Positions 1 to 8,825 of a stretch of 64,000 nt of DNA are shown in pieces. Below the pieces are notes generated by a model, which searched no databases, was not told where the DNA came from, and saw nothing but the letters and a program-made list of their open reading frames with translations. The stretch's first letter is position 1. Each line of letters begins with the position of its first letter. Source of the DNA: Bacteroidetes bacterium UBA7674 (GTDB taxonomy: Bacteria > Bacteroidota > Bacteroidia > Chitinophagales > Chitinophagaceae); contig DLHG01000007.1 of NCBI GenBank assembly GCA_002483105.1, positions 1 through 64,000 on the forward strand, read 5' to 3'. The translations under genes and the position numbers were made by a program.

Positions 1-1646
1 GTATAGGTTCCCTGGTCTTGATAAGTATGTATCGGGTCTTGTGCTACGCTTGAGCTATCGTCGCCAAACAACCATACATACTCGAACGGATAGGCAGAGC
101 CTGTAGACAAGTTGGTAAACTCAACTATATCTTCCGTACAACCCGGTATCAGCAAATGGCTGAAGTCAGCGGTCACTGCAGGGTTCACTATCGTTATCGG
201 GCCATATGGATCCGACGTACAGGTAAGTAGCGTTGCTGTTACCGTGTACGCTCCTGCCAGTAAGCCGGTTATGGTCACTTCACCGCCGGCATCCGCTACC
301 AGCACTATTGCGCCGTTAGATCCGTTGGTGGCGTTATATGTTATTGTATAAGTTTCCCCCGGTATCAGTCCTTGCAGTGTCATGCTCGCATCCGATGCAC
401 GACAAAGACTTGGTATCGTTACTGTATGACCTGATATCACCGGCGTAGGGTCTTCTATCTCTACCGGACCTACTATGTTCGACATACAACCCAATGGCAG
501 CGGGGTCGTAACATATATATTACTGTAAACGCCCGCACCCAATCCTGTTACGCATACTATACTGTCCACATCGGCTATCCCCATCACTATTACCTCCGGG
601 GTGCCGTCTTTAGAATAATGAACGTAGAATGTGTCATTAGGTATCAACCCACCTTGCAGGCAAAAGGTACCGTCAAACAGACCACAACCCGATACATCAG
701 TAGGAGTTACAGTATGTATCTCCGGCAGTGGTTGCACTGTTACTGTTACATCATCTGTTATGGTATCCTGGCATTGCGTTACCATCGCAGTAAGGGTCTG
801 AGTTGTGGTATAGTTGAATAAGAAATCATGTCCTGTGCCTACCACTACGCCACCTGAATACCACGTGATCGTGGCCAACGAATCCGGGACCGGAGCGTGA
901 GGTATCAATGCTTGTGTGTAGTCTGCAGGGCCGTTTGGGGTAAACCTGCGGCTTTCATTGTAGGCAGTCCATACACCATCCCAGTTTCTGCCGGGCACCA
1001 TTGTTGCCAGCGTACCGTTGGCATTATGCACTCCTTGCGCCGCATGCCCGGAATTCCACTGGGTACACAATCCTGCCGGCTGGCTGATCAGGTGAATGTC
1101 TATGAGATTACTGGTCTCATGAAGAACTATCTGGAAGGAAGCCTTAAGATCATTACAGGAGTACAGTCCGGAATTGCAAAAAGAAACTATGAACCTCCGG
1201 TTAGGGGCTACACCTACCAGCGCATAGTCAATTGATCCACCTGCCACACTGGGGTCAATGTCTGAAAAAGCCGCAAGTATCGCATCGCGGGCATCAATAT
1301 TACCAGGGAAAAAATCTTCCGGTCCGTTCAATACGTAGCTGGAGTACGTACCAACTTTCGACAGGTCAAAAGTGATAAAACCATTTGCAGATACTACGCA
1401 CTGGGTATGAGTTACACCATAAAAAGTAAATGGGAAACCAATAGGTACTATTATATCGGCGTGTACGTCATCCTGATTGAGTGGAATAGGAATAGGGATA
1501 CGACCATTTGTATTCGCATGGAGCATCACTGTTCCCCCTTCGCATATTGTAGTGTCATTATTCACTATGTCTACCTGTGCTTTTGAGGTTACAACTGTCA
1601 GGCAGCAAAATATAGCGAGTAATGTTCTGTAAAAATTTGAATGCAT
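1..1646 (-). CDS. PKD-domain secreted adhesin-like protein (C-terminus beyond window)
   Basis: The reading frame opens at an ATG at 1646 and stays open to the window edge, giving about 548 residues and no stop. It starts with a signal peptide (MHSNFYRTLL..., cleavage likely after SKAQ near residue 24). An N-terminal domain follows with the motif GFPFTFYG and conserved ANGFITFDL and APNRRF segments. Then come two SprB-like repeats of about 85 residues (LCRASDASMTLQGL is typical) and the start of a PKD domain (YVWLFGDDSSS). It is a clear paralog of the next gene (1825-4809): the same domain order and roughly every second residue alike, but with two SprB-like repeats instead of three. By analogy it should end in a T9SS type B sorting domain, which is outside the window. 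Role inferred: large exported surface or adhesion protein. Confidence 0.85.
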   Translation of the reverse strand, partial: MHSNFYRTLLAIFCCLTVVTSKAQVDIVNNDTTICEGGTVMLHANTNGRIPIPIPLNQDDVHADIIVPIGFPFTFYGVTHTQCVVSANGFITFDLSKVGTYSSYVLNGPEDFFPGNIDARDAILAAFSDIDPSVAGGSIDYALVGVAPNRRFIVSFCNSGLYSCNDLKASFQIVLHETSNLIDIHLISQPAGLCTQWNSGHAAQGVHNANGTLATMVPGRNWDGVWTAYNESRRFTPNGPADYTQALIPHAPVPDSLATITWYSGGVVVGTGHDFLFNYTTTQTLTAMVTQCQDTITDDVTVTVQPLPEIHTVTPTDVSGCGLFDGTFCLQGGLIPNDTFYVHYSKDGTPEVIVMGIADVDSIVCVTGLGAGVYSNIYVTTPLPLGCMSNIVGPVEIEDPTPVISGHTVTIPSLCRASDASMTLQGLIPGETYTITYNATNGSNGAIVLVADAGGEVTITGLLAGAYTVTATLLTCTSDPYGPITIVNPAVTADFSHLLIPGCTEDIVEFTNLSTGSAYPFEYVWLFGDDSSSVAQDPIHTYQDQGTY

Positions 1647-1762
1647 AAAATAGCCTTATTTCCCTGGTATAAAAACCAAGTAAATTAACTAAAATGTAAT
1701 GCTATTCCAAATAAAACGTTAATGAGTAGTCTGCAAAATGTCATATTGCCATGATCATCATA

Positions 1763-1797
1763 AAAAAGATCGCCACCTATCAGGTGGCGATCTTTTT
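1763..1797 (-). terminator. Intrinsic terminator after the PKD/type B gene
   Basis: A near-perfect inverted repeat (arms AAAAAGATCGCCACCT and its complement) with a 3-nt loop, flanked by A-runs on one side and T-runs on the other. It lies 28 nt past the stop of the minus-strand gene ending at 1825 and separates it from the paralog starting at 1646, so the two paralogs are probably separate transcripts. Confidence 0.8.
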
Positions 1798-1824
1798 ATA
1801 TTAAAATTCATTACCGGTATATAA

Positions 1825-4809
1825 CTATCTCAGCAGCGTCACATTTCCTTGCTTCTTCTCCCTGGTTCCATCATTAAATTGCGCCTCTATCAGGTACACA
1901 TATACAGCTTGTGGCTGATCCTCGCCATTGAACTTACCATCCCAGCCTCTGCCATTAATATTCGTGGTCGTAAATACCTCATTACCCCAACGGTTGTACA
2001 CCGACATTTTGAAGCTCCTCACACCTCTGCTCAGCCATTGGCGTGGCAGGAAATAATCTGCTATCCCATCACCGTCCGGAGAGAATGCATTAGGTACTTC
2101 TATATAGCAGTCTTCTTTTATCCATATGCTGTCTGCCGCAGAACATTCACCTACTGTTACCACCGAGGTGTAGATAGCTGGTCTCGTTGCAGTAAGCATA
2201 AAACTGGTTTCACCATCTATTACCATATCTCCTTCCAGCCACTGCCATCTTGCTCCGGGAATACTGGCGTTTCTCAGGTCATTCAGTATCAGCGGTGCTG
2301 ACGTAGGACACATAGACGTATCAGGGCCAAGCGTAATGATTGGCTGTGGTTGAACGTTCACAGTTGTTGACTTCTCTACATCAGGACATACTCTGCCGGT
2401 TGCAGTTACCTTTATTGGGTAAACACCCGCATTCTCATACGAGTGGAATATGTTATGACCAAAGGTTGTCGTAATGATACCATCTCCAAAATCCCACAGC
2501 ATACCTGTACTTCCGGAGTCTGCATAGGTAGCCATCACCTGTACTTCCTGCCCTGCACATATCAGGTCATCTGCAAGGCTCAGGTTTATTTCTGTAAGGG
2601 AGTCAACTCTTATATATTTATACGCTGTGTCCTTACAGTTAATAAAGTCATTGATAATTAGTGTAGCTACATAGCTGCCTGCATATGGATATACAGACGA
2701 TACAGAAGGGCCGCCTATTGAATTTATCTCACCATTACCAAAATCCCAGAAGTAACTCATAGGCGCGGTACCGGTAGAACCATCTGTAAAATTGATCGCT
2801 GTGCCCTGGCAAACAGTGTCTTCATCTACCGTAAAGCTGGCCGACAACGGATGGTCAATTATTACATCATGTGTCACAACATCATTGCACACACTATCTG
2901 TTATCGTCAGTGTCACGGCATAGGTACCTTGATCCTGGTATGTGTGTACAGGGTTTTGATCAGTGCTGGTATTGCCATCACCGAATGCCCATGTATATTC
3001 AAACGGGAATGCGGAACCGGTAGAAATATCCGTAAACCTTACTACATCTTCTGTACAACCCGGTTCTACTATATGACTAAAGTCTGCCGTAACAGCCGGA
3101 TTAACGATCGTTACAGGGCCTACCATATCAGATACACAGTCGAAAAGTTGCACCGAGATATCATAATACGTTCCCGCAAGCAAATTCGGGATGATCACTT
3201 CTCCCGCAGCGTTGGATACTAATGGAATTTGAAAAGGAACAGTATTTACAAAATAACGCACCAGGAAATTAGCATCAGGTGCCAGTCCTGTCAAGGTAAT
3301 AGTAGCGTCTGCCGCACGGCATAGACTCGGCGGTGTAGAAGACGTTCCCGCTATCACGGGCAATATATTCACCAGCGTCACAGGTCCCACTACATTCGAG
3401 TTACAACCGGCAGTAGCAGCCGTTATGTTACCATAAGTACCTGCATATAGGTTTGGTATCACTACGTTACCCGCGCCGTCTGCTACCAACACTACTGTAG
3501 TAGTAACAGTACCCGAATCATAACTCACCGTATAGGTCACTCCGGGCACAAGCCCTTCCAGCCTTATACCACCGTCGTTCTCGTTACAAGCAGGCTCTTC
3601 TGCTACTGCAGCGCCTATTACCACAGAAATATCATTCAACTCAATTGACTGGACAACATTGCTCCGGCATGTACCCGGCTCCTGAGCCTCAACATAAATA
3701 TTTGTGTAGATACCCTCTGCTAACCCCGGTACTACTATGAATCCGTTTGCATCAGCCACTATCACTAAAGTGACCGGGTTACCCGCAGGGTCTGTATAGA
3801 AAACATCATACGGCTCACCGGGGAAAAAGCCTGGTAAGGTCATATTACCATCAGAAGCTTCACATTGCGAAGGATTGTTTGCAATAGAATCCTGGATAAG
3901 ATATATCTGGCTCACAATAACATCTATCGTATCTGCCGATGTATCAGGGCAATTACTCACCCTCGCTATTATCTCTTGGTTCGACACAAAACTATACACG
4001 TAATTAGGACCGGTTCCTAACAGGAAGTTGCCACCCCACCATTCTACCGTAGCGGTTGCGTCCGGTATATGTGTATGAGGTATGTTCACAACATTATACG
4101 CATTCGGGCCCGCAGGGATGAACTTATGACTGTCATGTTCTATACCCCATACTGACGGCCAGTTTCTTCCGATTAAAGTAGTGGCTAAAGTACCGGCAGC
4201 ATTTTGTAAGCCTTGTATTGACCGTCCGAAATTATAAGTGCAAAATTGTGTGGGATTGTCAATGATATGAATGTCTATTTCATTACTTGTCTCATACAAT
4301 ACCACTTGCATCGAGGCAATTTCGTTATTGCAATTTATCAGCGGTACTGAGCAGAATGTCACCACAAAGCGCCTGTTAGGTGCAGTACCCATCAATGCAT
4401 AGTCCACACTACCACCGGCTTCAATATCCAGGGCAGTGTAAGGGGCCATGATAGAATTTAGTGTACTCGACTCCCCGGGTATCGCCTCATCTACTACATT
4501 ATCCGCCGGCTGATTTGCATTCGCAAGATTAAAAGTGATTACACCATTCGGAGAAACAACACATTGATTATATACAGCACCGTAAAAAGTGAATGGGAAA
4601 CCGATATTGATAACACCCGAGTGAATATTATTTTGTTGAAAATTAATAGGAACAGGGGTACGCCCCGTTACATCAGCGTGAAGAGTGAAACTCACGCCTT
4701 CGCATATAGCGGTATCGTTTTGTACGATATTTACCTGACCTGTCGCCAACAGCGGCGCAGAGCAGATAAGGACAGTAAAAAGAAGTTTAGTGTATATGTT
4801 TAGTTTCAT
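1825..4809 (-). CDS. PKD-domain protein with T9SS type B sorting domain
   Basis: I chose the ATG at 4809 (MKLNIYTKLLF), four codons inside the longest frame, because it starts a clean signal peptide ending near ATGQ; the product is 994 aa. Domains by residue: N-terminal domain about 25-300 (GFPFTFYG, SPNGVITFNL, APNRRF); three SprB-like repeats about 310-570; PKD domains about 575-655 (WAFGDGNTS), 660-740 (FWDFGNGE) and 745-825 (LWDFGDGI); an Ig-like stretch about 830-900; and a C-terminal T9SS type B (CHU_C/gliding-motility type) domain from about 905, with NAFSPDGDGIADYF, VYNRWGNEVF and GWDGKFNG. Such proteins are exported by T9SS and held at or released from the cell surface, often as adhesins. 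The exact ligand cannot be told. Confidence 0.92.
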   Translation of the reverse strand: MKLNIYTKLLFTVLICSAPLLATGQVNIVQNDTAICEGVSFTLHADVTGRTPVPINFQQNNIHSGVINIGFPFTFYGAVYNQCVVSPNGVITFNLANANQPADNVVDEAIPGESSTLNSIMAPYTALDIEAGGSVDYALMGTAPNRRFVVTFCSVPLINCNNEIASMQVVLYETSNEIDIHIIDNPTQFCTYNFGRSIQGLQNAAGTLATTLIGRNWPSVWGIEHDSHKFIPAGPNAYNVVNIPHTHIPDATATVEWWGGNFLLGTGPNYVYSFVSNQEIIARVSNCPDTSADTIDVIVSQIYLIQDSIANNPSQCEASDGNMTLPGFFPGEPYDVFYTDPAGNPVTLVIVADANGFIVVPGLAEGIYTNIYVEAQEPGTCRSNVVQSIELNDISVVIGAAVAEEPACNENDGGIRLEGLVPGVTYTVSYDSGTVTTTVVLVADGAGNVVIPNLYAGTYGNITAATAGCNSNVVGPVTLVNILPVIAGTSSTPPSLCRAADATITLTGLAPDANFLVRYFVNTVPFQIPLVSNAAGEVIIPNLLAGTYYDISVQLFDCVSDMVGPVTIVNPAVTADFSHIVEPGCTEDVVRFTDISTGSAFPFEYTWAFGDGNTSTDQNPVHTYQDQGTYAVTLTITDSVCNDVVTHDVIIDHPLSASFTVDEDTVCQGTAINFTDGSTGTAPMSYFWDFGNGEINSIGGPSVSSVYPYAGSYVATLIINDFINCKDTAYKYIRVDSLTEINLSLADDLICAGQEVQVMATYADSGSTGMLWDFGDGIITTTFGHNIFHSYENAGVYPIKVTATGRVCPDVEKSTTVNVQPQPIITLGPDTSMCPTSAPLILNDLRNASIPGARWQWLEGDMVIDGETSFMLTATRPAIYTSVVTVGECSAADSIWIKEDCYIEVPNAFSPDGDGIADYFLPRQWLSRGVRSFKMSVYNRWGNEVFTTTNINGRGWDGKFNGEDQPQAVYVYLIEAQFNDGTREKKQGNVTLLR

Positions 4810-4926
4810 GGCTCGTAACATCGCGGGGAAGTCCCCGTTTAACGTAGAAAGTTATAAAAAATATATGATTTTACAAAGCACAGGACCCAAATACGCCTAA
4901 ATCATTAACTATTTGTTACTTTTCCC

Positions 4927-6957
4927 TTATTTCATCGCTGTTTTTTCTTTCTGCAAAAGGAACAATTTATCCCTCAATCGGGCCGCTTCCATAAAGTCAA
5001 GTTCTTTGGCAGCTTTTTCCATAGCCTTTTTCGTTTGTGCCAGCAAAGCATCTAATTGCTTTATATTCTCATATGTCACATTATCCTCAGCCGCAGCAGA
5101 AATGGTCTCTTCCGGCAGGGCATATTTATTATCCGAATCAAAACCTTTTATATCCAGCACCGACCCTTGCCGCATTATCTGCTCCCTCGATTTTTTGATG
5201 GTCTGTGGCACTATTCCATGTTGTGTATTATACAACACCTGGCGTTCCCGCCTACGGTTGGTCTCATCTATGGTGCGCTGCATACTATCCGTCATCTTAT
5301 CCGCATAGAATATCACCAACCCATCCACATTCCTGGCCGCACGGCCCGCCATCTGCGTCAGCGAGCGTTCATCTCTCAGGAAGCCTTCCTTATCGGCGTC
5401 TAGTATTGCCATAAGTGACACTTCAGGCAGATCAAGCCCTTCTCTCAGCAGGTTTACGCCCACCAGCACATCTATCACACCCAACCTCAGGTCACGAAGT
5501 ATCTCTACACGCTCCAGCGTATCCACTTCAGAGTGTATGTACCGCGACTTTACGTTTATTCGCGCCAGGTACTTATCCATTTCCTCTGCCATACGCTTGG
5601 TAAGTGTGGTCACCAGTACACGGTCACCTTTCTTTATACGCAGGTCTATCTCATCCAGCAGATCATCTATCTGGTTGGTACTCGGCCTTATCTCTATCGG
5701 CGGGTCCAGCAGCCCTGTTGGCCTCACTATCTGCTCTACTACTACACCTCCACTTTGTTCCAACTCATATTTACCCGGTGTCGCACTCACAAATACCACC
5801 TGGTTCAGTGTCTGCTCAAACTCACTAAAGTTCAACGGCCTGTTATCCAGTGCCGAAGGCAACCTGAAACCAAAATCCACAAGGTTCAACTTGCGCGAAC
5901 GGTCTCCGCCATACATTCCACTTATCTGTGGAATGGTCACGTGGCTTTCATCCACCACCAGCAAAAAGTCATCAGGGAAATAATCTATCAGGCAAAACGG
6001 CCTTGTACCCGGCTTCCGCCTATCAAGAAATCTTGAGTAGTTTTCTATTCCCGGGCAGAAGCCAAGCTCCTGTATCATTTCCAGGTCATAGTTCACCCGT
6101 TCTTTTATTCTCTGTGCTTCTATATGCTTGCCTACGCTTTTAAAATATTCTACCTGTGCATTCAGCTCATCCTGTATCTCATGCAGCACCTGTACCATCT
6201 GGTCTTTCGGTGCCATATAGAGGTTGGCAGGAAATATCGCTGCATTCTCCATCACGCCAATGCGCTTACCCGAGTCTGTTTCAAAACTCTCTATCTCTTC
6301 TACTTCATCACCAAAGAAAGTGATGCGGTAGCCATAATCAACATACGGAAGATTTATATCAACAGTATCACCCTTTACCCGGAAGCTCCCCCTGTTGAAC
6401 TCACCCTGACTGCGCATATACAAGGCATTCACGAGGTTGTGCAGAAAACCTTGCCTGCCTATGTTATCTCCTTTCTTGAACCTGATGATACCATTGGCAT
6501 ATTCCGTGGGGTTACCCATACCGTATATGCACGATACCGATGCCACTACTATTATATCCCTCCTACCACTTAGCAAACTGGAGGTAGCCCTTAACCTTAG
6601 TTTTTCCAGCTCTTCATTTATGGAAAGGTCTTTTTCTATGTAGGTGTTGCTGGTAGGTATATACGCTTCAGGCTGGTAATAATCGTAGTACGACACGAAA
6701 TACTCCACTGCATTCTCCGGGAAGAACTGGCGCAGTTCTCCGTACAGCTGGGCTACCAGTGTTTTATTATGCGTGAGCACGAGGGTAGGCATTTGTGTTT
6801 GCTGTATCACATTGGCCATCGTAAATGTCTTACCCGAACCCGTGACACCCAGTAACGTCTGGAACCTATCGCCTTCATTTATCCCTTTCACCAGGTCCCT
6901 TATCGCATCCGGTTGGTCGCCCGCAGGCTTATACTGACTCTCTAACTGAAAACTCAT
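4927..6957 (-). CDS. uvrB: UvrABC system protein B (excinuclease subunit)
   Basis: At 676 aa this is full length for UvrB, the damage-verifying helicase-like subunit of nucleotide excision repair that is loaded by UvrA and recruits UvrC. Visible landmarks are the Walker A motif GVTGSGKT (37-44), the beta-hairpin region with YYDYYQPEAY (about 90-100), the DESH box (VVDESHVTIPQ), motifs V-VI (GVNLLREGLDLPEV and QMAGRAARN), and a C-terminal UVR domain (ENIKQLDALLAQ to the end) that contacts UvrC. The ATG at 6957 gives the usual MSFQLES-type start. On the minus strand GAAATTTG lies 4 nt before it, one mismatch from the phylum's -7 element. The gene is monocistronic in this window; uvrA and uvrC are not nearby. 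Confidence 0.98.
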   Translation of the reverse strand: MSFQLESQYKPAGDQPDAIRDLVKGINEGDRFQTLLGVTGSGKTFTMANVIQQTQMPTLVLTHNKTLVAQLYGELRQFFPENAVEYFVSYYDYYQPEAYIPTSNTYIEKDLSINEELEKLRLRATSSLLSGRRDIIVVASVSCIYGMGNPTEYANGIIRFKKGDNIGRQGFLHNLVNALYMRSQGEFNRGSFRVKGDTVDINLPYVDYGYRITFFGDEVEEIESFETDSGKRIGVMENAAIFPANLYMAPKDQMVQVLHEIQDELNAQVEYFKSVGKHIEAQRIKERVNYDLEMIQELGFCPGIENYSRFLDRRKPGTRPFCLIDYFPDDFLLVVDESHVTIPQISGMYGGDRSRKLNLVDFGFRLPSALDNRPLNFSEFEQTLNQVVFVSATPGKYELEQSGGVVVEQIVRPTGLLDPPIEIRPSTNQIDDLLDEIDLRIKKGDRVLVTTLTKRMAEEMDKYLARINVKSRYIHSEVDTLERVEILRDLRLGVIDVLVGVNLLREGLDLPEVSLMAILDADKEGFLRDERSLTQMAGRAARNVDGLVIFYADKMTDSMQRTIDETNRRRERQVLYNTQHGIVPQTIKKSREQIMRQGSVLDIKGFDSDNKYALPEETISAAAEDNVTYENIKQLDALLAQTKKAMEKAAKELDFMEAARLRDKLFLLQKEKTAMK

Positions 6958-7013
6958 AGCCTTGCAAATTTCCTCATTTTATTCTTAGCAGAATGATAAA
7001 TGTGTATAAAAAT

Positions 7014-7041
7014 AAAGCCATCTGACGAAGCAGATGGCTTT
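7014..7041 (-). terminator. Intrinsic terminator after the T9SS type A gene
   Basis: Inverted repeat AAAGCCATCTG / CAGATGGCTTT with a 6-nt loop, followed on the minus strand by a T-rich tail (TATTTTTATA). It sits 22 nt past the stop of the gene ending at 7063. Confidence 0.8.
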
Positions 7042-7062
7042 ATCTCAAGAATATACTTCTAT

Positions 7063-8706
7063 CTACTGTTTCACAATTCTCACACTTTTTTCATCCACTT
7101 TCAAAATATAAATACCTTTCGCTAATTGGCTAATATCTACCTGATGCCTGAAAGAGGTGATATTCCCCAATAATACCTCCTTACCTGTCATATCTACAAT
7201 GGAATATTTCTTCGACAGGTTATTGTCCTTGCTTTGGATATATATTTCATTCTCTGCAGGAACAGGCGCTATTGTGAAAGCACCATCTATGCGCAACTCT
7301 TCTATCGTGGCATTCTCCGATACCTCTTCTTCCTTTACTGACTTAAACATACCCGCAACTGGTACCGCATAGAATTTAAACTTTATCTGCTGCGCAGTAG
7401 GATCGTACCAGCATATGTAGTTCCTCAAGGGATCATATGCTGTTCCATTAAAATTCCAACAATTAGCTATCGCTGATGGAACTACAGCTGTATTTGTAGT
7501 ATTTATCTGGTAATAGTCCGGAGTTGCAGAGAAGAACATTCCGGCTGTCCATTCCAGGTCCTGGAAGAATATATTGTTGGTAATGTTATTCCAAAAAACA
7601 ACTCCATATCTCCTGCCTATGCCACAGGCTACGGTTGGCCAAAGACTAAAACCGGGAGTGATGGAAGCATTGAAAGCGGTCGTTGTGATTGTGTTTATGA
7701 CAGATCCGTCTGCAAAACCTCTTATTTCTGTAACGCCGCTCGCGCCACCTGTGAACTCATAAACTATTTCAAAATTACTACCCGTACCGATTAAGCTTTG
7801 AGGATCTTTAGCATCCACTCTCGGAAAATGGATTGCACCCGCATCTACAACCACTGGCGCCTGGAGGGTAAGAGTACTCTGATCAAATATTCTGAAATAA
7901 AGTTGCCCCGTATTAGCATCGTAATAGGTAAATACAGCGTGGTCATCCGCAGGCCTTTCATATCCGGCCACATCTACGAACTGAGCGCCATTACCGGTAC
8001 CGCTGATACCATTAGCATTGGTAACAGACACACGATCTGCTACAGGTGGAGCTGCCATACTACTTAATGTGCCCCAACAAGCGTCAGCGCCAATAACTCC
8101 ACCAACCGAAAGATCCCTATCTTCCCACGCTACATAATATCTATCTGCCCACATCAAACCGCTGGCTTGTTCATAAATAAGATCAATGTGCGGTACGCCA
8201 ACTCCATTTGTTGACGCAGTAATAGGAAATGTTGCCGTAGCATTTATATTTACCATATTGAAAACATCTACCCATATTTCATAAGTAGTCATAAATATCT
8301 GGGTGGCACCACTACTTGTAGTTGCCCTATATACCACACCAACATAGGCAAAGGCGGAATTTGTCGCAGGACTACCAACTGCCACATCCGGCACATCTAT
8401 AGTTGCATAACCTGTTGGTACAGCTATGGCCTGGATAACATTACTAGAGTTGTTGTAGATGCTAACTGAACATCCGGTACCATCGTGCCATGCTGTGGCA
8501 ACATATCGCTGGGTACCATTTCCACCACCTCCAGAGTGGGTAGAATTGTTCAACCACTTGACGGCACCAACACCATTTACCATGATCTGGTCTGCTTGAA
8601 CGGGTGCAATAATAGCTTGTGAAAACGTGCTGAAAGGAAGAAGGAAAAGTGCAGTAAAGATTACCAACATCCTGTTGGTAACCTGAGAACATAGGTTACA
8701 TTTCAT
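7063..8706 (-). CDS. Secreted protein with T9SS type A sorting domain
   Basis: The longest frame starts at 8778, but the ATG at 8706 (MKCNLCSQ...) is closer to the signal peptide (LVIFTALFLLPFSTFSQ) and is preferred; an ATG twelve codons further in is also possible. The product is about 547 aa. The middle is beta-rich, with repeated segments of the YVAWEDR and YVGVVYR type, as in propeller-like exported proteins, but I recognise no named catalytic domain. The last 75 residues are a type A T9SS signal: FTIAPVPAENEIYI, YSIVDMTGKEV, ISQLAKGIYILKV and a terminal VRIVKQ. The protein is expected to cross the outer membrane by T9SS with cleavage of this tail. Function unknown. Confidence 0.85.
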   Translation of the reverse strand: MKCNLCSQVTNRMLVIFTALFLLPFSTFSQAIIAPVQADQIMVNGVGAVKWLNNSTHSGGGGNGTQRYVATAWHDGTGCSVSIYNNSSNVIQAIAVPTGYATIDVPDVAVGSPATNSAFAYVGVVYRATTSSGATQIFMTTYEIWVDVFNMVNINATATFPITASTNGVGVPHIDLIYEQASGLMWADRYYVAWEDRDLSVGGVIGADACWGTLSSMAAPPVADRVSVTNANGISGTGNGAQFVDVAGYERPADDHAVFTYYDANTGQLYFRIFDQSTLTLQAPVVVDAGAIHFPRVDAKDPQSLIGTGSNFEIVYEFTGGASGVTEIRGFADGSVINTITTTAFNASITPGFSLWPTVACGIGRRYGVVFWNNITNNIFFQDLEWTAGMFFSATPDYYQINTTNTAVVPSAIANCWNFNGTAYDPLRNYICWYDPTAQQIKFKFYAVPVAGMFKSVKEEEVSENATIEELRIDGAFTIAPVPAENEIYIQSKDNNLSKKYSIVDMTGKEVLLGNITSFRHQVDISQLAKGIYILKVDEKSVRIVKQ

Positions 8707-8763
8707 AAATAGGTTTATTTTAATAAATATACTATAATTTTTTATTAAAATATCTCCATTAAC

Positions 8764-8798
8764 AAAGAGCCACCCCAATTGTGGCGGGATGGCTCTTT
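8764..8798 (-). terminator. Intrinsic terminator after the TPR gene
   Basis: Arms AAAGAGCCA (8764-8772) and TGGCTCTTT (8790-8798), extended by an inner CCC/GGG pairing with one bulged base. It lies 28 nt past the stop of the minus-strand TPR gene. Confidence 0.7.
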
Positions 8799-8825
8799 AC
8801 TCTTTCTTTTCTTTACTTAAAAAGC

